This document shows positions 45,604-56,390 of a stretch of 64,000 nucleotides of DNA, piece by piece. A program made the translations under genes and the position numbers. This DNA is from Dasyornis broadbenti (taxonomy: Eukaryota > Chordata > Aves > Passeriformes > Dasyornithidae). Numbering within the stretch: the stretch's first letter is position 1; the number at the start of each line of letters is the position of its first letter. The stretch spans positions 40,958-104,957 of the forward strand of contig VZRN01000686.1 in assembly GCA_013397935.1 (NCBI GenBank). The letters are read 5' to 3'. A model generated the notes under the pieces. The model ran no database searches. It saw nothing but the letters and a program-made list of their open reading frames with translations, and was not told the DNA's origin.

Positions 45604-48600
45604 GGAAAGGTTGAACAAAATATTTTTCTATGAAACAAAGCAAATAGCAGCAGGTGGCTGGCCATGCTCACTCAGCCTTTTACTTTTACTAAGTCTGATT
45701 AATTTTGCTTTGAAACAAGAGTTTTCTTGTTTTTGCAGGCACTTTAAAGCACAGCTGCATATTCTCCAGGATCAGTGAATGTTAATAATTGTGAGTAATT
45801 TTCTTATTGAGGCTTTTAATTCCTTAAGCTGAATGCCCTTATTATGAGATAATTCTGTGTATCCTGCCCTTTATTAACCTCTTACATTAATCAGCATCTG
45901 CACTGCTGCTTCAAATCCTCCCTCCGTGGCCTCCAAGGTAATGAGATAACCTCTGCTCTGCTCCCATTAATCCTCCTGGACCTTTTCAGGAAGAATTCCT
46001 GCTCGTCTTCAGCATGCAAGTGAAGCAGGACAAGGATGTCCCCATCTTTTAAACAGGGGGCCTTGTATCCCCAGCCTTCCTGCAGACCACGTCCAGAGCT
46101 CTGCTCCTGGAACTTTGTCTTTGGAGGAAGGAGCAGCCGTTTCTCCCCAAAGTCAAGCGCATGTCTGCATTTCCTGTTGTGGTAGGTTTAGCGTCAGATA
46201 TTGCCAGGACTTTTCCTTTGTGTAGGGATAAAGACAATTCCTGCGCAACTCCAAATTCCTACAGTGTGCGGGAGCGGGAAACAGGAGGGCAAGGAATTCT
46301 GTGGATTGCCCTCTTCCCGTTGGAAATGTGCTGTGCAAACAGCACAGAATGAACCAAAACAGAATTCCTGTACCTGTAGGGCTCAGAGAGCCATCCCAGA
46401 ATGGCAGAGCTGTGCTCTTTCAACTGTTGCTTTGACAGAAATCATTCTCATTTTTAGTACCGATCAATTTAACGTGTTTCAGTGAAAACCACTTTTATGG
46501 TCAAAGGAAGATCTGAAGCACTCCCTGATATTTTGTCCGTAATGCACCACGGCTTTTGTCACGTTGGATAATTCGGAAAAAAATTTTCAATATCTCTGAT
46601 CTGACCTCATATTATTGATCAATATTTGCAAGCAACTAAGCTATAGATCCTAGTGCTAATTGTACTTTATTCAGCTGTTATATTTGATGTCAGGTTTTTT
46701 TTCCTGTTGGAAAACTTCAGGGTAAATCTCAACTAAACTTGGGCACGTCTGTGCTCCGTGTATTTGGGTTACTGAGCAGAATTTGTAAGAGATGTGAAAT
46801 AATTGTGTCTGTACCCCTGCCTTGACTGGTGTGGTGGGAATGGCAATCGATTCCCAGAGGATTTTGCCCCCTGTGCCTTCCAAGAGGCCTCATCTCTCCA
46901 GAACAAGCTGCTAACAATCCTGGGAGGAGGACATCCACGTGATCAGGCTGTGTGAACAAAACATGACTTAGGTGAGCAGCAAATCTCAGAGGTCAGCATT
47001 AAAACCCACCTTGGTAAAACCAACGGCCAAACCAAACAGGAACGTTACAAAGGCTCCAAAAAATTCCGAGAACAGAGGAGACGAGCTGATGACTTAAAGT
47101 GGGAGCACAGCAGGATGCCGTGGTCCAGGGGCTGTAAAGATAAATCACAAACTATTAAAATTTTGCATGCATAAAATACGTGAAACAGGGAGCAAATTTG
47201 GGGCGTGACATTTCAGCTTGCAGCTCTACCAAGCAGGCAGCACATCTTGGCACGCACGCAGGAGTGACCTCAGGCAGCCTCAGCAGGAACACGAGGAAGT
47301 CTCAAATATCAACGGGAAAGCCTTGGGAAGCGGAACCCCCACCTCTGCACACCCCACCTCTCCCTTATCCTGAGGAAACTGCTCCCCCTGAGCTCAGGAC
47401 GCCGAGGAACAGGTGGCAGGGGAGCACAAGAGCAAGAGAAAATGGTGGAATTGTAGATGTTCCCGTCACTGTGAAAGAACCAGAAACAATTCCTGCATTA
47501 AATCTAAAGGACTTCATGGGAACTTGGAAATTCCAGTCTTAGAATTTCCCTCTGCGCTTCTTAACCTCGCATGGGATTTCTTCTGGATTTGACCTCAAGA
47601 GCTCCCCTTAGCGTTTGGGTCCAAGCTTTGGGGAAGAATCTGGCCAGTCCAAGCTGTATTTTCCAAAGCAGCATTTTGCCATAATCCTTTGATCCTGGGA
47701 ATTAGTTGCCTTCCTTTTCCCACTCCCCCAGTCCTGTTCTTGCTCCCATTCCAACCCCAATGCCCTCCACTGCTCTGGGGCACCCAAAATCACCTCACAA
47801 ATTCCGCTTTGCCGAAGCCTGGAGCGGAGTCCTGCGCAGCGTCTCCTCACTAAGCCCGAGGTCAGGCAGTGACCAACTCCAAGCGCTCCCCAGTTTGTTT
47901 TTGAGCATCCCCAGTGAGCCCAGATCTCTGCTTCCAGGGGGCTTCAGAAGCACGGTGCCCTGCAGGAAGCTGAGCAGCTCGGTGTGGTCTCCAGAATGCA
48001 CTGCCAGCTAATCAAAGTTTAATACCAGCCACAGAAACAGTCTGGGAGTGGAGAGCAGCACTGCACCACGAGCACTCTTGCCTCTGGGTTGTGTTCTGTT
48101 CTGCTTCTTTTCCTCACAGATCACATGAATCTTTCACTACCCCGCAGCACGGCTGCTACAGCAACGCTGCCCTCCCAAAACACTTAATGCCCGTGACTTT
48201 AGGCGCTCAGGGGGGGATGGTGGCGTTTGTTTCCCTCAGGTGGATGAGAAAATTTATCTCCCAGACCGGCCAATGCTGTTGTGCATTTTCTGAAAGCCTC
48301 AGAGAGGCTTTTATTGAAACAGGGCTGCATCTAAAGCTGTGCTGTGGCCCCTCTTCCCCTTGGCTCTGCTGTCAGGGCTGTCCTGTGTCACACAGCCCTT
48401 GAGGATACACCATCACATTTCCCCAGCCCTTCCTCCAGGCCATTCACTGCAGGTGGGCTTCACCTTGACTACGAGAAAATGTAGTCCAGTTTGGAGAAAG
48501 GGACTCACCAAGGAAAAGCAGGCGGACAAAGGGTGGTGAGAAATTCTTTCCACGTGGAAATGAGGCATTTTCTTTAAAAGATTCCACAACCCCTAAAATG

Positions 48601-48629
48601 CTGGCAGTAAAACTGTCCAGGTGTAGGCT
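45351..48629. other. 3.3 kb of non-coding sequence with an (AAT)n microsatellite
   Basis: No gene, RNA or CR1 copy is recognised besides the triplet repeat. Frames of up to 120 codons at 47180-47542 show no known domain. Confidence 0.5.
45561..45603. repeat. (AAT)n microsatellite, about 14 units
   Basis: Near-pure AAT repeats with one C interruption at 45570. It is likely length-polymorphic. Confidence 0.95.
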
Positions 48630-48819
48630 CCTGGCCCAGGGTGCCCAGAGAAGCTGGGGCTGCCCCTGGATCCCTGGCAGTGTCCAAGGCCAGGTTGGAC
48701 ACTGGGGCTTGGAGCAGCCTGGGACAGTGGAAGGTGTCCCTGGCCATGGCAGGGGTGGCACTGGATGGGCTTTGAGGTCCCTCCCAACCCAAACCATTCC
48801 ATGTTTCTGTGATTCTGTG
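48630..48819 (+). mobile_element. Young CR1 LINE 3' end with three octamers
   Basis: The sense strand runs from 'ctggcccagggtgcccagag' through 'ggccaggttggacactgggg', 'gacagtggaaggtgtccctg' and 'ggtccctcccaacccaaacc'. It ends with octamers attccatg, tttctgtg and attctgtg (48796-48819). It carries the 'tgtcc' plus 'ctggggctg' variant, equivalent to 'ggacac' with 'gccccagc' on the other strand. It is 5'-truncated at the same point as the copy at 62465. Confidence 0.95.
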
Positions 48820-50625
48820 TTTTACTCCTGCTCTATGAAAAGAAACAAAAAACATCTTTTAGTTCAGCCCTTGAGCTTTTTTTCTTTCCTTTTCTAATAA
48901 ACTTAGATTCCCTGATTTTTTTTCCTGTCAGGTTAAACCAAGAGAGTTCTAACCTGGGTTTAGGAATTTCCCAACTCGTACACTCTTTTCCGTGCTTCAA
49001 ATATCTGCAGCACAGTTCATCCTCTTCTAAAAGGTGAGAGACCTGAGAGTTTCCACCACTTGTTGCAAGCACACCCGGAAGGAAGTCAGTAGAGAAGCCT
49101 TGCTGAAGTGTCAGGGCATTGAAAACCAAAAAAGCTCCAGCAAAGAATTAAAAATTGTCAAGGGTGTAGCTCTTGCCACAAATTAACAAGTTTTGCAAGG
49201 GCTGGGCACAGGGGATCCATCTGAATCCATGGGGATCCATTCGAAAAGGGACAGAGCTCTCTGTTTTCTGGGCCTTCCCCATAACCAGTGCTCACGGCAC
49301 AGCCAGAGCCAAAGTGATTTCGAGAGGTAACTCGATGAAAGAATGCTTTCAGCAAAACCCAGGGCAGTCTCTGTAGAAATGTCCTGCCTTGCCTAAAAAC
49401 CAAAATCCCCAAAGCTGTTTTTAACCAAATTCCCACGTTCTTTACAAAACAGCTCGATGGTGGGAGGGTTCCAGCCGGAGCTGGGCTGCAGGGCCTGTCC
49501 CCAGAGCTGCCTTGCAGCATCCCTGCCTCGTTCCCTGTGCCAACCAACACCTCCATGTGTCTCCTCAGACACAGGCTGGAGCAAGGCTGGAGCATCCACA
49601 AAAAGGCAGCCTTCCCTCAGCTGTTGTTTATCCTGCTTTTCCCCCGTTCCTGTTTGTTCTGGCTGTCTGTCACGCTGTGCTCAGATACCTTGCAGGCATA
49701 TTTAGCAATGTTTCACTTTGCCATCTGGAGCAGACTTTCCCCCGGCTCTGGGCTTGGGTGCCCCATCTGCTGCGGTGTCTCTGCAGGATAAACAGGGCAC
49801 GGAACCCCATTTGTTGTCGTTTGAGAGGGGAAAGAAACCCAGCAATGCTCAAGAACCAAAACAAGCAACCAGAAAGGCACCCAAAGCAAACCGAGTGGGG
49901 GCTTTTCCCGGAGCTCACCTGGCCTGCAGGAATCAGCTCCCAGCATCTCCTCTCCTGCCAGCACCAGGCTCTCCTCTCTCTTCCCACAGACAAATTGTCC
50001 AGCCCTGCAAAATTGTCCGGGATCTGGCATCCTGGTCACAAAAACGTGGAAAGCAACGTGTGCAGCCTATTCGGGGAGACACCATCCATGTCTCTGCTAA
50101 CTACGCCGATAACACAGCGCGTTTCGATAGGGCACTGACAGCAGATAAGGCAAAGCATTTATTGTCATAATTCACAAGCGCAACAGACAACACTGGGAGC
50201 AAGCACGAAAGCCAAAAGCAGGCAGCAGTATCCCATATTGGATCCCTTGTGAAAGAGCACTGAAATTTTTTAAAATTTGCGAATCATAAAAAAAATAAAT
50301 AAATAAAATCGGTAGATGATTTTTTTTTTAATGTCTTTGGTCATGTGTTTTGTTTCAAGACCTCTCCTCAGCGGTTTAACGCCACTCTGATTATGCCATA
50401 CCTGTCTACTGCTTTTAGGAAGAGATTTTGACTATCTTACATGTCTCTTATTTATATCCTAGAAAATATTTCCATTCCCTCCAGCTTTTTTTCTTTTTTT
50501 TTTTTTTTTCCTTTTGTATTCGCATGTTGAAATCATTCTGCACCATTAAAAACATTCTTGGTTTAGCTGGAAATGCGTGGAAAACAACTTTGCTTTGCAA
50601 GAAAGAGCCATCTGTGACTATTTGA
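48820..50625. other. 1.8 kb of non-coding sequence
   Basis: No gene is recognised. A 208-codon plus-strand frame at 49512-50138 overlaps minus-strand frames of over 100 codons and shows no known domain. A T-rich run lies at 50486-50509. Confidence 0.45.
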
Positions 50626-50702
50626 TAGAATCACAGAAGCCCAGAACGATTTGGGTGGGAAGGGAGCTTAAAGACCATCTTGTTCCACCCCCACTGCACC
50701 TT
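50626..50702 (-). mobile_element. CR1 LINE tail fragment, about 75 bp
   Basis: 'agaatcacagaagcccagaa' then 'gatttgggtgggaagggagc' and 'ttaaagaccatcttgttcca' give the antisense CR1 tail. The copy stops after 'cccccactgcacc'. Confidence 0.85.
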
Positions 50703-50845
50703 CACACAAGCCTGCAGTGAAAAGATTAATCAGTAAATGTGTTTTTATTCAAAATATAAATATGCCAACAACAGGACTGCCCGATTTAGTGACTTCAAAA
50801 TATTGCGAGTAGCTAAGAGTTTCAGATTTCCAAGTTTATTTCTAA

Positions 50846-50934
50846 CTTTAAAATCCTCAAGAGTTTTATCAAGGCTCCCAGAACAGATTCCTTTAAATCC
50901 TCAAGAGTTTTGTCAAGGCTCCCAGCACAGATTC
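50846..50934. repeat. 45-bp head-to-tail tandem duplication
   Basis: Positions 50846-50890 (45 bp) and 50891-50934 (44 bp) are directly adjacent and differ by one deleted A and two substitutions. The unit starts 'ctttaaaatcctcaagag' and ends 'acagattc'. It is a recent local duplication. Confidence 0.95.
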
Positions 50935-52615
50935 TTCCCCTCACCCTTCAACCCGTTCCTGTGATAGTCCCTGTCCGTGGATTTCTGCACAGGGGTCATT
51001 GAACAGCAGGCTTGTGTCACACTCCTCCTTTGATAAAAAACCCAATTTTTTTTATCCCAGACAGGCAAGAGAATCAGGAAAAAATCAACTGAGATGTTCC
51101 AGCTATAAGAGAGAGATGTTAATGGTGACTCCTGGAGATATTCTACTGCGCTGATTGGTTTGATAACTCACCTTCAGCCACTCCCTCATCACCCAGGACC
51201 CTCCCAGGGCTGTCCTGGCAGATCCACGAGCCCGGGTCCCTGGGCACACCCACCCCACGAGCCGTGGGGAGCAGCTCTGGGGCTCCGGGGGTGTTGCCAA
51301 GGGTGGAACACTCTCCGGACAAAGCTCTTGGCGTGGCGGAGTCAGAGACCACTCAGATAAATGTGTTCTGCTAGACAGATTATTGAGCTCTTCCTGGTTA
51401 ATTTAGGCGTGTAAAATATTTAATTAGCAAGAGCAGGTGGGTTGGTGGTGAATGCTCAACTATTTACTACACCTGAGGTTATTATGGGATACAAAGATTG
51501 CCCTGTGAGCTTACCGCGTGTATCTCAAATGTCACCAGCACACAAAAATTCACCGATTTATTCACGCCTGCTGCGAGGAGTGGCCTCCAGAGGTGCCCCT
51601 GCTCAGGGCCAGCTGCCTTTGGAGAGACCCTCAGCAGGCCCTGGGGGCTGCAGATATTTATGGAGCAGAGAGGTTTGCGTGCAGTCGGATTTTTCGGCTG
51701 CGTTCGTGCAGTTTGGGCCACTTAGCCGGGGCGGGAGGCTCCTGAGAGGCCGCTGCTGGTATCAGGTGTGTTGTGGGCAGGTCGAGGGATGCCAAGCGCC
51801 AGGCCAGGCTCTGGAGGACAGAGGAGCAAGTTTTGGGATCATTCTAAATAGCCAGGGGCTGTGGGAAGGCAATACCTTCCCAAGTTCGCTCAGGAGGCCA
51901 AACAGCTGCCTCAGACCCTCACTGGTGTCCTCCTTGGTCTTCAGTTTCTCCCCATCAGCCCAGATCAGCCCCACCGTGTCCTGGCTGGGTGCCCACGGTG
52001 TTCCATGGCTGTCTCAAGCCATTCAGGGCCAACGGGAGTCACTTTTCCCAGGCTGCTGTTCAAAGTCCCAGCTCCCACCTCAGAGCTGAACGCCAGCTTC
52101 CCCCCAGGGCTTTTGTTCCCTCACGATCTGGCGGGAACCCTCCTGCCTGTGATGCTTTTTTCGGCTCTCTGTTCCTTGGAGCAGCTGATGTGCTCTCCAC
52201 AGGGTGAATGTCAATTATTCCTGGCCCTTCCCTTGCACTGCACCGAGATTCTTTTCCACAGAAGAAGCTCTAAAGTGCTTTTAATTGGAAAGGGAAGCAT
52301 CTGATGGATGTACACACTACTCCAACAGCTTGAATGTTTACTGTAGGGCCTCTCCAGAAAAGCTAATATTTGCTGAACTTCTGCAAGCAAGGCTTTTAGC
52401 ACAGTGAATACATTAAACAATAAGAGTTAATCACGGACCTTATTCAAGCTGCACTAGAGCCAAACTCTGAAATTACAGTGCTCCAAAGCGAAGGTGGCGT
52501 TAGCACTTCCTGCAGCCTGAGGGAAAGACACAAATCCATGGTTTTAATTCGTGGCAGGGATTTCTGCCGAGTGTGATTGCAAACTGTATTTTTGACAAGA
52601 AGAGGCATTTATTGC

Positions 52616-52637
52616 AAAAAAAAAAAAAAAAAAAAAA
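52616..52637. repeat. Poly-A run, 22 nt
   Basis: Twenty-two consecutive A. The upstream 50 bp show no polyadenylation signal or recognisable retrocopy. Confidence 0.9.
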
Positions 52638-52667
52638 GAAATTTCAGTCTAAGAAAGGGACTGGCTT

Positions 52668-52692
52668 TTGTTGTTGTTGTTGTTGCTGTTGC
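52668..52692. repeat. (TTG)n microsatellite
   Basis: About eight TTG units with one GCT interruption. Confidence 0.9.
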
Positions 52693-53781
52693 AGCGGGGA
52701 GCACTTTTACAGAGTATTTCAGCGATGGGCTGTGCTGCTGGGGTTTTTCGGATGTTCTCAATGCCTGCAACAAAGTGTCTCCAGAAAGCACATATCGAAA
52801 TGATAGGCAGCAGCCCTGAAGGAAAGGACCGTCCCACTCTGCAGTGCAATGCAGAAAGAATTATCTCAGCGATGTGTTTTTAAGGATCCCAGTCTCAACT
52901 CAGCCATTTCCTCGAAAGGGAAGTTCCCTGCTTCTTCCTGACAGGAGGGTGAGGGGATGCAGCATGAGGAGGTGAACTGACTCAGCCGCAGGGAGGGTGT
53001 CAGGCTCTGGTGCCGTGCAATATCCATTTTCTAAAGGAAAGCTCACCGAGTTGCGTCTGCAGCTCTCAGTTCATCACTGTGAACTCAAACCGCTGAACTC
53101 CCTGGATTTCCCACAGCACAGCCCTTTGCAGAGTCGTGCTGAGGCTGAGGCCGAGCGTGCAAGACTGGCAAGAAATGCTTCAATCCATTTACAGAATTTC
53201 AGGAAGAAGTCCAGGATCTATTGTTACACCAGAGTTGCCCAGTTCAGACACTGATGGAAAGTTCCTCAGTGCCCTCAGAGAAGCAGAAAAAGCCAAGTTG
53301 GCACAGAAAATCTGGAAACTCTAAAGCAGAAAATGCTGGAAGAGCAGTCACTTCAGTGCTCACGTTTGAAATGTTTCCCTGTCAGCCGGCAAAGAGGCGC
53401 AGCTCTAAGCCCAGCGAGCAGCGGTGAAATACAGATCCCAGACTGAATTCCTTACCAAGCCACGGGGATAAACTGCAACTCTTTCCGGGAAGCAGAGGCA
53501 GATAATAAAACACCTCTTAAAGCACTTTGTAGGCAGCTTTCCCTGCTGTGTGCAGACCTTTACAAAGCCAGCCACCTTGCAGGACCCTCGTTCTCAGACA
53601 TCATTTGTGCCGTGGGAGGAAAGAATTCTTCCCAATTGGGATTTCATTGGGAAGGGTGAAAAGACCTCACAAAACAATGTCTTAATTGCCTTAGCTAATC
53701 CTTGGTTGACCTTGATTTTGCTGCTTAACAGTTTCATATTTTTTTTTCAGATTTTGTACATTTGGTCGCAAATTACTAGAG

Positions 53782-53820
53782 GTTTTTATTTCTTTCTTTC
53801 TTTTTTTTTTTTTTTTTTTT
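53782..53820. repeat. (CTTT)n passing into poly-T
   Basis: ttctttctttc units lead into about 20 consecutive T. No retrocopy is evident. Confidence 0.9.
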
Positions 53821-54110
53821 CTAACTACACACAGCCTGGCGTTCCTTACTAAAGCCCTGCTCCAGAAAAATCCCTGGAATCCCTCCTCACCCTGGCAGCA
53901 CATCTTTGTCAGTCTGTATCCATCAGAACAGGGAGCAACTTGAAGTTCTTGAGCAGTTGTCACCCTCTCATTTAATCTTAAAATGCAGATTGACTCAAGG
54001 AGGAAAAGAAAGTCAGATATTGCAGTGGCACCCAATAGAAAATGCACGTTTTTTAATTAGAATGTCAGATTTTCATTATCAGAAAATTAGAAGTCTTTAG
54101 CCTGTGGGCT

Positions 54111-54136
54111 TTTTTTTTCCTTTTTTTTTTTTTTTT
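54111..54136. repeat. T-rich run, 26 nt
   Basis: Eight T, two C and sixteen T. Confidence 0.9.
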
Positions 54137-55792
54137 AAATCCATCTATTTAAGAATGTTTTATATTTTTATAGTTCAGTGTGATCAGAAGCAACAATAAC
54201 ATGTTAAAGTACGGGACAGGAACCAAAAATACAAGAAAACTTCAAAACAAACTCCTGGAAGTAAAAATAAAGAGGACATTCTATTTTATATTTAGTGATT
54301 GCATGCTGCAGGTAGAAAAGAGCACCTTGTGGCAGAGAACCTGATAAATGTTTCAGTGCTCATGGGCACTTTAATACTTAGGTTATGAAGTAAAGTGAGA
54401 AAGGTGCCTTTGGTTTCTTTGTTTTGTGGTTATTTTCGAAATTAAACCCTGGTTAATATTGTGCTTTATCTACCTGTGACAAATCAGGTGGATTCCAGAC
54501 AGACATTTCTGCTCTCTGCCCACTGAAAGATATTTCCAGGCAAGACGTACACTCGGTTTCTCCCCAAATGAGTCCTGCACTCTTGAGCAGCGCTCTTTTG
54601 ATATACTGGGAATAATTTATTAAAAGCTCTCCACAGAATGGAGGTGGCACGGCTGAAGCAATGAAAGGGAATGTGGAGCTCATTTAATCCTGGCCTACTT
54701 TAACCACGGCTCGTCTGAAACTCCGGATCTGAGAGCAGATTTAATGCCCACTTCCAGTCCTCGGGCTATTTATGTCAGGAAGGTGTTCCAATGTGCAGCA
54801 GTAAGAAGAGCAACTTCCCAATGCTGGCATTGATCAAAGGGAATTCCAGTGAATCTGCATGATTTAAAGATTTAATTTGTGTAATGACACGTTCATAGCG
54901 CGGCCGTTACACCGCGCTTGTCCTTTCCCTATTCCTTCTTCCTTATCAACGCACGCTGGTTGCATTTTGCCAAATGGCAACAGTAAATTTGACTGCAGAG
55001 TGGAAACGAGGCAAAATATTGGAATTTATAGCGTGCGCCAAGTAGCGGGATTTTATTTTTATAGGATGCAGAAATTGGGAACGTGGAATGAGGAAAAAAA
55101 AAAGGTAATTAGGAGACAGTTCACATCTTCAGGTGTTGCTTCAGCAGTAAGGAATATTTGTCGCTTTGCAACTCATGCAGAGGATTCACAACAGCAGAAA
55201 GAGCTCAGATTAAAATTCACCCCCCACATCTCACATCTGCAGCTCAGTCATCTCTTTTTCTGAGTGAGGATCTCATTTACCGAGAGATGCATTTCCCCTG
55301 CACGTTCCTGCAAACCAGCAGCGAGGCTGCTGAGTCCTGTGGACGATATCCGGAATGAGGAAGACTGATAGAAACTGGAATTTTTCTCTCCAGCTCCTCT
55401 TTCCTCCTATTAGCATTAATAAATGAGAGAAGCCTCATCCACGCTGAATTTCAGCGGTGAACATTTTTTTGTCTCTCTTCTTTTGACGCTGAGTGCGTGC
55501 AAAAGTTCATTTCAGAAGCGAGGAGGTAACGAAGCACCATTTGGAGCAAGAAGGAAGAGAAAATGCAAAGGAAACCCAGCGCAAAATCGGCACGCGTGGG
55601 TTTGCAGCTATTTTGATGGGTGCTCCGTGTCTTGAATTGGTATAAAAAACCTCCAGTGGGAGGTTTTCCACAATCTTGTGTTTGTTTATCTCTTTACCAT
55701 CCCAGGACTTGGAAAAAATTTAGAAGGATGAGGTCTTGGAAGGCTGAGAAGTTTTTACAGACACCTCTCATCCACCGCCTGGGAGTAATGTG

Positions 55793-55887
55793 AGGAATCG
55801 TGGAATTGTCAAGGGTGAAAAAGACCTTTCAGATCATCGAGTCCAACCATCAACCCAGCACCACTGCCATGGTCACCAGTGTGCCCA
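55793..55887 (-). mobile_element. Old CR1 LINE 3' fragment, about 95 bp
   Basis: The antisense opening 'gaatcgtggaattgtcaagg', 'aaaaagacctttcagatcat' and 'cgagtccaaccatcaaccca' belongs to a CR1 subfamily different from the copy that follows directly. It is interrupted at about 55887 by the tail of that second copy. Confidence 0.85.
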
Positions 55888-56390
55888 AATCCCAGAATGG
55901 TTTGGGATAGAAGGAACCTTAAATCCCATCAGGGACACCTTCCACTGCCCCAGGCTGCTCCCAGCCCCAGTGTCCAACCTGGCCTTGGACCCTGCCAGGG
56001 ATCCAGGGGCAGCCCCAGCTTCTCTGGGCACCCTGGGCCAGGGCCTCCCCACCCTCCCAGGGAGCAATTCCTTCCCCATATCCCATCCATCCCTGCCCTC
56101 TGTCCGTTTGAAGCCATTCCCCCTTGTCCTGTGTCTCCTGTTCCCGATGAACTGTCCCTGTCCAGCTTCCCTGAAGCCCCTGTGGGCACTGGAAGTTGCT
56201 GTGCGGCCTCCACACAACCTTCTCTCGCCCCAGCTCTCCCAGCCTGGCTTGTGTGGGAGCTACTCAGCAGCTTCCTGCCCTCCCTGGATTCACTCCAGGA
56301 GCTCCACGCCCTCCTCGTGTCGGGGACCCCAGAGCCGGGCACTGCATCCCAGGCAGGGCCTCGCGGCGGCTCCTGTGCAGGTGGCGGTGT
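55888..56390 (-). mobile_element. CR1 LINE 3' portion, about 500 bp, the longest young copy
   Basis: Starting at 'cccagaatggtttgggatag', the blocks run in order: 'agggacaccttccactgccc', 'ctggccttggaccctgccag', 'gcagccccagcttctctggg', 'agggcctccccaccctccca', 'tatcccatccatccctgccc', 'ccccagctctcccagcctgg', 'cactccaggagctccacgcc' and 'gggcctcgcgg'. It carries the 'gccccagc' variant. About 10 bp near 55930 ('catcagggacacc') lack the usual 'ccctgccatggc' piece. It lies head-on inside or beside an older CR1. Confidence 0.95.

Larger units (their letters stand above)
50703..55792. other. 5.1 kb of non-coding sequence
   Basis: No gene is recognised. GC-rich sequence at 51180-52150 holds frames of up to 215 codons (plus, 51442-52089) that match no family I know and overlap each other. 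The 45-bp duplication at 50846 and several A/T runs are listed separately. Confidence 0.5.

Noticed and set aside
51442..52304. Overlapping 215- and 147-codon plus-strand frames in GC-rich sequence
   Set aside because: Three frames plus the minus strand are open in the same place because stops are rare in GC-rich DNA. No family is recognised.
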